Assembly: GCF_030159855.1 (NCBI RefSeq) | Contig: NZ_BSNG01000003.1 | Coordinates: 43,418 to 107,417 of the forward strand | Source: Devosia yakushimensis | GTDB lineage: Bacteria > Pseudomonadota > Alphaproteobacteria > Rhizobiales > Devosiaceae | DNA: 64,000 nt | Reading direction: 5' to 3' | Shown here: piece by piece, positions 52,796-62,008 of the stretch | Layout of the letters: the number at the start of each line of letters is the position of its first letter | Position numbering within the stretch: the stretch's first letter is position 1 | Position numbers and translations under genes: made by a program | The notes under the pieces: model-generated | Database searches by the model: none | Told to the model about the DNA's origin: nothing | Seen by the model: the letters and a program-made list of their open reading frames with translations, nothing else

Positions 52796-55700
52796 TTAGG
52801 CCGTTTCGATCAGCAGCGTGGCGATCTCGAAGGGACGCAGTGACAGCGTCACGCCATTGTCGGTCAGCTTCAGCGCGTCGCCCGCGCCCTCTTCCATCAG
52901 ATTGACCACCCGCACCGACTTGACCGGGATGCCGAACGTGATGGTCGCCTCGGCACGGATATTGGCGTGCTCGAAGACGCGCAGCACGATGGCATCGGAC
53001 TTTTCCGCCTTCTTGACCGTTTCCAGCGTCACATTGGACTGATCGACACTGGCAAAGGAGAAGCTACCAGCATCCTCGCTCGCATCGGCCACCGCGTGCA
53101 GCGAACCAATCACCGCCACCGGATTGTTGAAGCGCTCGGCGGCACGATGCACATCGGCGAGATCGGCCACGCCATCATGCACGAAGAGCGCATAGCGCAG
53201 GCGATGCTCGCCCAGATCCGCATCGGGGCTGGGGAAGGTCGAGCCGCGCACCAGGGTCAGCCGCACCGATTGCTCCAGGCAATCATAAGCATATTTGCAG
53301 TCATTGAGCAGGGAGACACCGAAATCGGCCTCGCTCAAATCGACCCAGCGATGCATGGAAGCTTCGAACCGCGCCTTGTCCCAGCTGGTATTGCGATGGG
53401 TGGGGCGCCGCACATGGCCGAACTGGATTTCCGAGCGGATTTCCGAGGTGTTGAGATCGAAGGGGAACTGCGCCTTGAGCACCGTCTGGCGCTCCTGCCA
53501 GTCGATAAAGGTATCGAACTCCACCTGCCGCGCACCGGCCGCCAGCGACACTACCTGCACCACGGTTGACGCCTGATACTTCCGCTCGATGCGGATGGCA
53601 GCACGATGCGGCCCGGTTTCCGTCACAGTGATCTTGGCCTTGGCATCCGCCAGCGGCCAGAACTGTTCCTCGAAATAGCGATCGATATCCCAGGCGTCCC
53701 ATTCCATCGGCTTGTCTTCATAAGCGATGAGTCGATTGGCCTTCTCGCCCGCCGCAATGGTTTCGCGCTTGCGCGACTTGTCGAACACCGAAGTGATTTC
53801 GCCCGAGGCGTCGAAGGTGACCTTGAGCAATTCGTTTTCGAGATGGCTCGTCGACACCGAGAGCGGCGAGCTATTGGCCGTCGCCCCGGTAACGATCTGC
53901 GCCCCGGTCCAGCCCAGCGGCGCCAGATCGGAAACCGGCGCCACGTAGGCGATTTCGCCACCGGCACCGGTGACCTTTTGCAGGCTGTGCTGATTGCCGG
54001 CAATGCTGAGCGAAGCCCCTTCGAGGCCCGCGTCAGTGCCGACACTCACCAGGCCCGAACGGGTCTGCCCGGTGAAGTTAAAGAGCTTGAGCCCGCCGCC
54101 ACCCGTCTTGCTCAGCGCGGCTGCCGCACTGTGCCAGGGGCCATTGGCCGAACCCAGGGTCGAGAAAATCTTGCCATATTCATTGTCGCTATCGACATAG
54201 ACCTCGGGGATCGAGGTGCCGGGGAGGATGTCGTGGAACTGGTTGATCAGCACCAGTTCCCAGAACTCGGCCAGCGTCTCCTTGGGATAGGGCGCGCCAG
54301 TCGTCGCCAGCGCCAGGGCACCAAGCAGCTCGAGTTCACGCAGCAGGCGTTCTGCCCGCCGGTTATTGGCCTTGTTCTTGGCCACCGAAGTCAGCGTGCC
54401 GCGGTGATATTGCAGGTAAAGCTCGCCATTCCAGGTGGGGAACCTGTTGCCGGGCGCATCCATCTTGGCGCCGAGGCGGTCAAGGAACGGCACGATGCCT
54501 TCAAGCTTGACGCGCGGGGCGCCGGGAATGCCGCGTTCGAGGCGGATGCCGCGCTCGATCATGCCGCGGGTGGGGCCGCCGCCGCCATCGCCATAGCCAT
54601 AGGACATGACCACTTCATTATGGACCGCCTTGGGTTCGTAGCGCTTCCAGGCGCCCATGGTCTCGGAGACCGACAGATCGCCATTATAGGTGGTGTAGAC
54701 TGCCTCGCTCTCATAGCGCTGCGCCGTGATCAGCTGGGCCTTCGTGACGGTGCCATCAATGCCGCGCCAGTGGAAACTATCATAGGGATGGCGGTCGGTA
54801 TCGTTCCAGCTGAGCTTCGAGGTGACGAAATATTTGAGCCCCGACTTGTCCATGATCTGCGGCAGATTGGCCGAATAGCCGAACGTGTCGGGCAGCCACA
54901 CCGTCTTGGGATCAACGCCGAATTCAGCCAGATGGAACTGCCGCCCGCGCATGATCTGGCGCACCAGGCTCTCGCCTGACACAATATTGACGTCGGGCTC
55001 GACCCACATGGCCCCTTCGATCTCGAACTGGCCGGTTTTGACGCGGGCCACGAGGCGTTCCCACAGCTCGGGATAATCCTTTTTGAGGAAGTCGAAGAGC
55101 ACCGACTGGTTATACATAAAGACGAATTCGGGATATTCCTCCATCAGGTTGAGTACCGTGGCAAAGGAGCGGCCCGTCTTGTCGCGAGTATGCATCACAC
55201 GCCAGAGCCAACCCACATCGAGGTGAGTGGAGCCGACAGCGGTGATCTGCGGCTGCGTCTCGGTATCGACCAAAGCATAGATTTCAGCGGCAATCTTTTC
55301 GGCATCGCCCAGCGAAGCCTCGAAGGCGGGCGTGTAACCGGCACGGCGATCGAGCGCGCGCAATGAACGGTCGATGATATTGAGGATAGCCTGACGGCGC
55401 GGATCATTCTGGTAGAGGCGCGTCGCCACATCCAGCGGGGTCTGCAGATCCCAATAGAGCTTTTCGGCCCGCTCACTGCGCGTATAGAAATCGACAGTGA
55501 AACCAACCAGGGGCCGTTCGAAAAAGGTGAAGGCATTGACCAGCAGCACATGCTTATTGCCGGGCTTGGCATTGCGCTCGATGACCAATTCCGTGTGGTT
55601 GCCATCCAACGCCTGGGCGATTTTGCCATCGAGATAGGCCAGGCATTGCGGATCGGTCGAGCCCGGTCGGTCCTGCCACTGGCTGGTGAATTTGAGCACG

Positions 55701-55996
55701 AAAGTCTTGCCGGCGGCAGCTTCGGGCACGGTCACTTCGGCGGCAAACCAGGTATGGCCCTGCTTCTTGGCCCAGACGGAATGCGAGCCGAATTTCTCCC
55801 AGCCCCGCCAGTCAGCCTTGAGCGCCGCTTCGGTGATCACATCATCGCGCAGCACATGCCACTGGAACGGCGCGTCGGGGATAGCAGTCAGAATCTTCTT
55901 TTCGAGATCGGCGCAGAGCCTGAGGAGCTTGCCTTCCATCTTGAGATCATCGTCCAGCAAGCCAAGCTTGGACGAAAGGGGATTGGAATAGGTCAT
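52796..55996 (-). CDS. Alpha-mannosidase, GH38
   Basis: A 1066-aa cytosolic glycoside hydrolase of family 38. Motifs are in order: GSTHLDVGWLWR (metal-binding N-terminal barrel), MWVEPD, the nucleophile region WLPDTFGYS with Asp near residue 369, and helical plus beta-sandwich C-terminal domains. It releases mannose from alpha-mannosides. No signal peptide, so it acts on sugars after import. It overlaps the upstream permease by 4 bp (ATGA), linking it strictly to the ABC transporter. Substrate linkage (for example 1,2, 1,3 or 1,6) is not deducible. Confidence 0.95.
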   Translation of the reverse strand: MTYSNPLSSKLGLLDDDLKMEGKLLRLCADLEKKILTAIPDAPFQWHVLRDDVITEAALKADWRGWEKFGSHSVWAKKQGHTWFAAEVTVPEAAAGKTFVLKFTSQWQDRPGSTDPQCLAYLDGKIAQALDGNHTELVIERNAKPGNKHVLLVNAFTFFERPLVGFTVDFYTRSERAEKLYWDLQTPLDVATRLYQNDPRRQAILNIIDRSLRALDRRAGYTPAFEASLGDAEKIAAEIYALVDTETQPQITAVGSTHLDVGWLWRVMHTRDKTGRSFATVLNLMEEYPEFVFMYNQSVLFDFLKKDYPELWERLVARVKTGQFEIEGAMWVEPDVNIVSGESLVRQIMRGRQFHLAEFGVDPKTVWLPDTFGYSANLPQIMDKSGLKYFVTSKLSWNDTDRHPYDSFHWRGIDGTVTKAQLITAQRYESEAVYTTYNGDLSVSETMGAWKRYEPKAVHNEVVMSYGYGDGGGGPTRGMIERGIRLERGIPGAPRVKLEGIVPFLDRLGAKMDAPGNRFPTWNGELYLQYHRGTLTSVAKNKANNRRAERLLRELELLGALALATTGAPYPKETLAEFWELVLINQFHDILPGTSIPEVYVDSDNEYGKIFSTLGSANGPWHSAAAALSKTGGGGLKLFNFTGQTRSGLVSVGTDAGLEGASLSIAGNQHSLQKVTGAGGEIAYVAPVSDLAPLGWTGAQIVTGATANSSPLSVSTSHLENELLKVTFDASGEITSVFDKSRKRETIAAGEKANRLIAYEDKPMEWDAWDIDRYFEEQFWPLADAKAKITVTETGPHRAAIRIERKYQASTVVQVVSLAAGARQVEFDTFIDWQERQTVLKAQFPFDLNTSEIRSEIQFGHVRRPTHRNTSWDKARFEASMHRWVDLSEADFGVSLLNDCKYAYDCLEQSVRLTLVRGSTFPSPDADLGEHRLRYALFVHDGVADLADVHRAAERFNNPVAVIGSLHAVADASEDAGSFSFASVDQSNVTLETVKKAEKSDAIVLRVFEHANIRAEATITFGIPVKSVRVVNLMEEGAGDALKLTDNGVTLSLRPFEIATLLIETA

Positions 55997-56808
55997 CCTT
56001 TAACTCCGACACCGGCGAACCCTGTGTTCATGTTTCGCCGCAATAGAAAATATACGCCGACCGCCGGCGCTGCGTAGATGATGGAATAGGCCGCCAGGAA
56101 CCCGTATTGCACGGAACCCTGCTGGCCAAAGGCCGCGTAAAGACCCACTGACATGGGAAAGCCGGCCTCGACGCGGGAGAAAATCAGGGGCAGCAGGAAC
56201 TCGTTCCAGGCGCCCGTGAAACTGAAGAACCACACCACTGCAATACCGGCACGTGACATGGGCAAGACAATCCGCGTCACGATCTGGAACAGCGACGCCC
56301 CTTCCACATAGGCGGCTTCTTCCAGCTCGATCGGCACGGTATCGAAGAAGTTTTTCAGCAGCAGCAGCGTGAAGGGCAGGTTCAAAATGGTGAGCGCGAC
56401 GATCACGCCGAACTGGTTGAGCAGGCCGCCGCGCTGCGCGGCGAAATAGAGCGGCACCAGCACGCCCGCCGATGGCAGCATGCGCAGCAGCACCAGCGTC
56501 CACAGGAACGCATTGCGGCCGGGGATTTTAAGCCGCGACAGCGGATAGGCGGCCGCAATGCCCACCACGACGCTGAGCGTCGCCGTGCCCGCCGCGATCA
56601 GCATGGAATTAAGGAACTGCCGCCCGGCATTGCCGCTGACGGCCTGGGCGAAATTGTCCAGCCCTATCGATTGAGGAATGGCGAGACTCCCCGTCGCCGC
56701 CGGGTTGAAGGCATTGAGAAACAGCCAGGAAAACGGGCTGACCCAGATCACGGCCATGAAGGCGAGGGCAATCGCGGTGAGCCGCGAATGAGCGGGATTG
56801 GCTTCCAT
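55993..56808 (-). CDS. ABC sugar permease (MalG/UgpE type)
   Basis: A 271-aa permease with about six membrane helices. It carries the EAA loop ELEEAAYVEGASLFQIVTRIVLPMSRAG near residue 160. Its start is one base into the preceding permease stop. It forms the membrane pore with the MalF-like subunit. Confidence 0.95.
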   Translation of the reverse strand: MEANPAHSRLTAIALAFMAVIWVSPFSWLFLNAFNPAATGSLAIPQSIGLDNFAQAVSGNAGRQFLNSMLIAAGTATLSVVVGIAAAYPLSRLKIPGRNAFLWTLVLLRMLPSAGVLVPLYFAAQRGGLLNQFGVIVALTILNLPFTLLLLKNFFDTVPIELEEAAYVEGASLFQIVTRIVLPMSRAGIAVVWFFSFTGAWNEFLLPLIFSRVEAGFPMSVGLYAAFGQQGSVQYGFLAAYSIIYAAPAVGVYFLLRRNMNTGFAGVGVKG

Positions 56809-57707
56809 TATTTCGGCTCCCGCAGCATGCGCAGATAGACCAGCGACAACAGGCCCACAATGACCAGCATGGCCACCGAAATGGCGCTGCCAAAGCCCAG
56901 ATTGCCGCGCGAAAAACTCTGATTGTAGAGGAACACGGCCAGCGTTTGCGTCTGCGTGCCCGGCCCGCCTCCGGTCATGGCGAAAATCAGCGGGAAATAG
57001 GTGAAGGTCCAGATGGTGATGAACAGCATATTGGTGGCGATATGCGGCCTGATGATCGGCAGCATGACCAGCCAGATGCGCTGGAACGGGGTCGCCCCAT
57101 CCACCTTGGCCGCCTCCACCACTTCGCGCGACACCGAATCCAGCGCCGCCGAAAACAGCAGATAGGACCAGGCCGTGCCCTTCCAGATATTGGCGATGGT
57201 CACCACCGGCAGGGCATAATCATTGATGAAATTGACCGGCGGAAAGCCCAGCGGCACGATGATCAGCGAATTGACCAGCCCGGTCTGCGAGGTCGTCGCC
57301 GACCACAGGAACGCCGCCACGATATCGGGCAGCAGCCAGCCCAGCATGATGCAGACTTCGACCACGGTGCGGATCGTCGATTGCGTGCCGCGCAGCAAAG
57401 CCGCGAGCAGAAAGCCCAGCACCGATTGGCCCACAATGGCCGAGAAGAACACGAAGATGACGGTGGTCCAGAGGGACTCGAGGAACCCACGGCGGGTAAA
57501 CAGCCGCTCGAAATTCTGCAGCCCCACCCAGCTCCATTCCACCGATTTTCGGCCCACCAGGGCCAGATCGGTAAAGCTGAAGGCAAAGGCCCAGGCGGTG
57601 AAATAGAGCAGCACCCCGATCAGCAGCAGGGCGGGCAGCATGCCCAGCCCCAGGACAAGCAGATTGCTGGTGAGCCAGGGATTGGCCTGGTTTTTCATCA
57701 AACTCAT
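56808..57707 (-). CDS. ABC sugar permease (MalF/UgpA type)
   Basis: A 299-aa permease with about six membrane helices. The EAA loop EVVEAAKVDGATPFQRIWLVMLPIIRPH is near residue 195. It lies 204 bp after the binding-protein stop; that gap holds a palindromic repeat. Confidence 0.95.
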   Translation of the reverse strand: MSLMKNQANPWLTSNLLVLGLGMLPALLLIGVLLYFTAWAFAFSFTDLALVGRKSVEWSWVGLQNFERLFTRRGFLESLWTTVIFVFFSAIVGQSVLGFLLAALLRGTQSTIRTVVEVCIMLGWLLPDIVAAFLWSATTSQTGLVNSLIIVPLGFPPVNFINDYALPVVTIANIWKGTAWSYLLFSAALDSVSREVVEAAKVDGATPFQRIWLVMLPIIRPHIATNMLFITIWTFTYFPLIFAMTGGGPGTQTQTLAVFLYNQSFSRGNLGFGSAISVAMLVIVGLLSLVYLRMLREPK

Positions 57708-57733
57708 TCGCTCGAACCTGTCACTTACTCGGT

Positions 57734-57819
57734 GTCATTCCGGCGCAGGCCGGAATCCATCCTGAGATTTGGCCGCTTCGTGGATCTCGGGATGGACCCC
57801 AGCCTTCGCCGGAGTGACA
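57734..57819. repeat. Extragenic palindrome pair, GTCATTCC family, between binding-protein and permease genes
   Basis: GTCATTCCGGCGCAGGCCGGAATCCA at 57734-57759 and the inverted relative ending GCCGGAGTGAC at about 57793-57819. Sits in the 204-bp gap between the solute-binding protein and the MalF-like permease. Confidence 0.75.
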
Positions 57820-57911
57820 TCGCGCGTGGGGGGCGGATGTCGCGACGACACCCAAAAACACCCCGTCACGGCGGCCCCTATTCTGGGGGTCGCCGCGTCG
57901 GGGAGGTTCGC

Positions 57912-59231
57912 TTATTCGTAGGTGATGACCTTGTCCTCGCCGAACTCGTCGACCAGGGCATCATGATATTCCTGCACCACGTCTTCGACTTCGGCCCCAT
58001 CCAGAATCTGGGCCGTCATCTGCTGCACGAGCGCAGAAACCGTCTGGTAACCGGGAACCGTATCGCGGCCAGTGGTGTCAGCCGCCAGAGCCGTCGCCTT
58101 GGCGAGATAGGCATCTTCCATATATTCCGGCGATTCCGAGATATCGGTGCGCACTGCCATGCGGTGGTTGGCCAGCGTCCAGGCCTTGAAGTTCTCGACA
58201 TCGAAAATGGTCGTCACCAGCTGGAAGGCCAGGTCCGGATTGGCCGCCTTGGCATTGACGCCGATGGTCCAGCCACCCGAAATATTGGTGGTGGCCTTGG
58301 CGCCGGGCTCGCCCGAACCGGGCCAGGGGGTCCAGCCCACCATGGCGTCGCGCTCTTCGCGGGTCGGCAGGTTCACGCCATTGCAATCCCACAGGCACGC
58401 ATCTTCCCACGAGCCCGAGGCATGAATGCCCAACTGGTCATTGGCCAGGGCCTCGCGCACGGCCACACCGGGATCGGCGGCATAGTTGAGGTCCGCCGGC
58501 ATGCCCAGCTCGCCATAGACTTTCTTGTAGAATTCCAGCGTCCGGCGGATAGCCGGGCTGTCGCCAATCCACTGGCCGGTTTCCCGGTTGAGCAGGCGAT
58601 TGCGGTCGCCCTCGGGAACGTCGGCACCCAGCAGCAGCATGTAGAAGCCCTGCATGGTGGCAGCCTCTGCCTGCTTGGTGCCGGCCGGCAGCTGGAAGAA
58701 ATACTGAACGCCCGCATCCTTGAGCTTCTGGGCAGCATCGAGCACGTCGGCCCAGCTCTTGGGCTCCCACGGCACGGCAATGCCGGCCTTTTCGAAATTG
58801 GATTTGTCGTACCACAGCATGCGTACGTCGGTATCGGTGGGCAGGCCATAGACCTGGCCGTCATAGGACGCCACTTCGAGCAGACCGGGCTGATAATACT
58901 GGAACTGATCCCAGCCGGCGCCCTGTTCGTTGAGCGGGTGCAGATAGCCCGCCGAAGCCAGTTCGGACACCATGAAGCTGTCCATCTGGATCACATCGGC
59001 TGCGGTGCCGGCGCTGAGATCCAGCGCGATGCGCTGGTCATAGCCCTGGCCGGGCAGCTTGATGGCGTTGACCGTCTCCCCCGTCGCCTCCTCGAAATTC
59101 TTGATGCCCGGCTCGACCAGGGACGAAAGCCATTCGGCATACATGATCGTCACTTCGGCATGCGCCGGCATGGCTGATGTCGCGGCCAGTGCCATGGCGG
59201 CAACCGTCGTCAGCAGATTCTTTCTGAGCAT
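57912..59231 (-). CDS. Solute-binding protein of the alpha-mannoside ABC transporter
   Basis: A 439-aa protein with signal peptide (MLRKNLLTTVAAMALAATSAMPAHA) and a class I sugar-binding fold (extracellular solute-binding protein family 1). GGAGG before the ATG at 59231 supports that start. First gene of the operon, divergent from the LacI gene at 59503. A shared promoter region has a palindrome at 59321-59332. Confidence 0.93.
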   Translation of the reverse strand: MLRKNLLTTVAAMALAATSAMPAHAEVTIMYAEWLSSLVEPGIKNFEEATGETVNAIKLPGQGYDQRIALDLSAGTAADVIQMDSFMVSELASAGYLHPLNEQGAGWDQFQYYQPGLLEVASYDGQVYGLPTDTDVRMLWYDKSNFEKAGIAVPWEPKSWADVLDAAQKLKDAGVQYFFQLPAGTKQAEAATMQGFYMLLLGADVPEGDRNRLLNRETGQWIGDSPAIRRTLEFYKKVYGELGMPADLNYAADPGVAVREALANDQLGIHASGSWEDACLWDCNGVNLPTREERDAMVGWTPWPGSGEPGAKATTNISGGWTIGVNAKAANPDLAFQLVTTIFDVENFKAWTLANHRMAVRTDISESPEYMEDAYLAKATALAADTTGRDTVPGYQTVSALVQQMTAQILDGAEVEDVVQEYHDALVDEFGEDKVITYE

Positions 59232-59320
59232 CAACTCCTCCTCGAGTGCTCGCGCCGCGACTTTGCGCGGCCTTTCGCGCCAGACCCTCCCCCGGCGCGG
59301 CCCAAGGTAAACACAAGCAA

Positions 59321-59332
59321 TGCAACGTTGCA
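59321..59332. promoter_or_regulatory. Palindromic LacI-type operator TGCAACGTTGCA
   Basis: Perfect 12-bp palindrome flanked by AA and AA, typical of LacI-family binding sites (central CG). It is about 90 bp before the binding-protein ATG. A degenerate second copy TGCATCGTTGTAAC lies at 59430-59443, closer to the LacI gene. Confidence 0.6.
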
Positions 59333-59502
59333 AATTCTAATTGCACCATGCTCTAATGGGCCGCGCGGATGCGAATTTTTCCCAGGCATTGCCAGTGCCT
59401 TCGCGTGGCCTGGCCTGTTGAATACATTCTGCATCGTTGTAACTTTTACAGGATTTGGAATATCGGGCGGACGGTGTAAAAGAGGTTGGGGACAGATAAG
59501 CC

Positions 59503-60540
59503 ATGAACCAGAAGCCACCGCCGGGCGCACGGCCGGGCAGCACCCATCAGCGCGTTACGCTGAAGACGCTGGCCGAATTGACCGGCCTCAGCCTTTCGAC
59601 CGTTTCGTTATCGCTGCGCGGCGGCACCACGCTCAAGGAAGAAACCCGCCAGCGCGTGATGGAGGCGGCGCAATCGCTGGGCTATGTGCCCGATCGCGCC
59701 GGGGTGCGCCTGCGCACCGGCAAGACCAATGTGGTCGCCCTGGTGCTTGATGGCGCCGAGGATTCCATCGATTTTTCCCGCCAGATGATCCAGGGCATCG
59801 GTCACGCCATCAAGAATACGCGCTACCATCTGACCGTCATGCCCGAATTCGAGCGTCAGCTCTCCACCGACACCATCCGCTATATCCTCGATAATCGCAC
59901 TGCCGATGGCGTCATCATCACCCATACCGGCCCGCGCGACCGCCGGGTGCAGATGCTGATGGATGCCGATTTCCCCTTTGTCAGCCACGGCCGCACCGAA
60001 TTTTATAGCCCCCATCCCTATCACGATTTCCACTCCGAAACCTTTGCCGCCATGGCTGTGGAGCGGCTGGCCGGGCGCGGCTGCAAGAATGTGCTGCTGG
60101 TCATCGGCGACGACAGCACCACCAATTACCACAATATCGTCACCACCTTTCACCGCGTCACCGCTCAGGCCGGCATGACGGCGCGGGTGCTGGGTGGCCC
60201 GGTCGCCCTGGGCCGCCCCGCCGAAGTGCGCCGGCTGGGCCAGGACCTCGCCCTGTCCCCCGACCGCCCGGACGGCATTGTCAGCGACAGCGAAATGCGC
60301 ACCATCGCCCTGGTGGGGGGCCTGCAGGATGGCGGCCTGCAAATGGGCCGCGATTTCCAGCTGGTCTATAAGCAGACCTCCGACATCCTGCCCACCCTCT
60401 TTCCCACGCTCGACAGCATCCAGGAAGACGTCTTCGGCGCCGGCATGGAACTGACCCGGCTCCTGCTCAAGCGCATCGACGGCGAGCCGGTGGAAACCCT
60501 GCAAACCCTGGCCGAACCGATGCCGCAATGGCGGAGCTGA
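59503..60540 (+). CDS. LacI-family regulator divergent from the mannoside operon
   Basis: A 345-aa regulator: LKTLAELTGLSLSTVSLSLRGG helix-turn-helix, hinge LGYVPDRAGVRLRTG, then the effector domain. Divergent from the solute-binding-protein gene with a perfect palindrome between them, which makes it the most probable local repressor of the mannoside operon. Confidence 0.92.
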   Translation: MNQKPPPGARPGSTHQRVTLKTLAELTGLSLSTVSLSLRGGTTLKEETRQRVMEAAQSLGYVPDRAGVRLRTGKTNVVALVLDGAEDSIDFSRQMIQGIGHAIKNTRYHLTVMPEFERQLSTDTIRYILDNRTADGVIITHTGPRDRRVQMLMDADFPFVSHGRTEFYSPHPYHDFHSETFAAMAVERLAGRGCKNVLLVIGDDSTTNYHNIVTTFHRVTAQAGMTARVLGGPVALGRPAEVRRLGQDLALSPDRPDGIVSDSEMRTIALVGGLQDGGLQMGRDFQLVYKQTSDILPTLFPTLDSIQEDVFGAGMELTRLLLKRIDGEPVETLQTLAEPMPQWRS

Positions 60541-60620
60541 GGGGACGGGCCACACTCCCGCGCCGGGATGACACCGGGTAAGCTGGCGGGCACCATCCAT
60601 TCCCTAACCACAATCGCTTT

Positions 60621-60692
60621 CCTCGGGCTCGACCCGAGGACCACTCGCCACGTGCACCGCGCTGAAAGCGACCCTCGGATCAAGCCCGAGGG
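60621..60692. repeat. Extragenic palindrome pair, CCTCGGGCTTGACCCGAGG family
   Basis: Two arms at 60621-60639 and 60672-60692, same layout as 40284-40356 and 51546-51629. It lies in the 463-bp intergenic stretch 60541-61003, which otherwise contains the other repeat family and the ytfQ promoter region but no gene. Confidence 0.8.
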
Positions 60693-60736
60693 AGACGCGG
60701 CGGGCGCTCCGGATCACCGCCCCTCCTCAGCACAAT

Positions 60737-60834
60737 GTCATTCCGGCGCAGGCCGGAATCCATGTCCGTGGCCCTCCACATACATCCAGCGCCGGGAGGC
60801 CTTCAGCATGGATTCCGGCCTACGCCGGAATGAC
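60737..60834. repeat. Extragenic palindrome pair, GTCATTCC family
   Basis: GTCATTCCGGCGCAGGCCGGAATCCA at 60737-60762 and its inverted relative TGGATTCCGGCCTACGCCGGAATGAC at 60809-60834. Directly follows the other repeat family. Confidence 0.8.
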
Positions 60835-60920
60835 CCGGTGGTGGATATCAACACTGGTTGCCCCAAAAAATTCGGCCCTTTCATCCCTTTAGCACGCGCT
60901 CGCAAACTCCCCTCCGAGTC

Positions 60921-60950
60921 ACTTTACATATAATAGTACTTTATATATCG
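60921..60950 (+). promoter_or_regulatory. AT-rich palindromic promoter/operator region upstream of ytfQ
   Basis: An AT-rich island in GC-rich DNA: direct repeats ACTTTACATAT and ACTTTATATAT at 17-bp spacing (60921 and 60938), overlapping the near-palindrome ATATAATAGTACTTTATAT (60928-60946). It is about 55-80 bp before the ytfQ start. It could be the promoter with its operator; the binding protein is unknown. Confidence 0.45.
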
Positions 60951-61003
60951 TCCCTTCATCGCCGCAGGTGAATACGCCGCGGCGGCCACATTGGGAGGAC
61001 ATC

Positions 61004-61978
61004 GTGAACATCATCAAAACGCTCGCCGTCGCGGCGGGCCTCGCTACCGCTTTGACGTCTGTCAGCCTCGCGCAGGATAGCCTTGACGGCCTGGTCGTCG
61101 GCTTCAGCCAGATCGGCTCGGAATCGGGCTGGCGCGCTGCCGAAACCTCGGTCACCAAGCAGCAGGCCGAAGAACGCGGCATCGATCTCAAATTTGCCGA
61201 TGCCCAGCAGAAGCAGGAAAACCAGATCAAGGCCATTCGCGGCTTCATCGCCCAGGGCGTTGATGCCATCCTGGTCGCCCCGGTCGTCGCCACCGGCTGG
61301 GAAGACGTGCTGACCGAAGCCAAGGAAGCCGAAATCCCGGTCATCCTGCTTGATCGCGGCGTCGATGCGCCTGAAGATCTCTACCTCACCTCCGTTGCCT
61401 CCGATCAGGTCAAGGAAGGCCGTGTTGCCGGCGAATGGCTGGTCGAGGCGGTGGGCACCGAACCCTGCAAGGTCGTCGAACTGCAGGGCACCGTCGGCTC
61501 CACCCCCGCCATCAATCGCAAGCAGGGTTTTGAGGAAGCCATTGCCGGCCACGACAACATCACCATCGCCCGCAGCCAGACCGGCGACTTTACCCGCGCC
61601 AAGGGCAAGGAAGTGATGGAAGGCTTCATCAAGGCCGAAAATGGCGGCGCCGATATCTGCGCTGTCTATGCCCATAATGACGACATGGCCGTTGGCGCCA
61701 TCCAGGCCATCAAGGATGCCGGCCTCAAGCCGGGCACCGATATCAAGGTGATTTCCATCGACGCCGTGCCGGACATCTTTGCCGCCATGGTCGCCGGGGA
61801 AGCCAATGCCACGGTCGAGCTGACCCCCAACATGGCCGGCCCCGCCTTCGACGCGCTCGTCGCCTATCTCAAGGACGGCACGGTGCCCGAAAAGTTCATC
61901 ATCACCGAGTCCAAGCTCTATACCCCCGCCGACAATCCGCAGGGCGAATATGACACCCGCAAGGGTCTGGGCTACTAA
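61004..61978 (+). CDS. ytfQ: Galactofuranose-type sugar-binding protein (YtfQ-like)
   Basis: A 324-aa protein starting at GTG (61004), with GGGAGG 5 nt upstream and the signal peptide IIKTLAVAAGLATALTSVSLAQ beginning there. Class I periplasmic binding-protein fold: VVGFSQIGSESGWRAAET, D-A-I-L-V-A-P-V-V, YAHNDDMAVGAIQAIKDAG and VISIDAVPD. First gene of a sugar ABC operon related to E. coli ytfQRT (galactofuranose); close paralogues take other sugars. Confidence 0.92.
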   Translation: MNIIKTLAVAAGLATALTSVSLAQDSLDGLVVGFSQIGSESGWRAAETSVTKQQAEERGIDLKFADAQQKQENQIKAIRGFIAQGVDAILVAPVVATGWEDVLTEAKEAEIPVILLDRGVDAPEDLYLTSVASDQVKEGRVAGEWLVEAVGTEPCKVVELQGTVGSTPAINRKQGFEEAIAGHDNITIARSQTGDFTRAKGKEVMEGFIKAENGGADICAVYAHNDDMAVGAIQAIKDAGLKPGTDIKVISIDAVPDIFAAMVAGEANATVELTPNMAGPAFDALVAYLKDGTVPEKFIITESKLYTPADNPQGEYDTRKGLGY

Positions 61979-62008
61979 TCTTAAGTAGCTCGGCTAGTCA
62001 CCGGACGG

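Noticed and set aside
56946..59177. Long plus-strand open frame (over 740 codons) opposite the ABC permease and binding-protein genes
   Set aside because: Antisense shadow of recognised transporter genes; no recognisable domain and composition typical of shadows.
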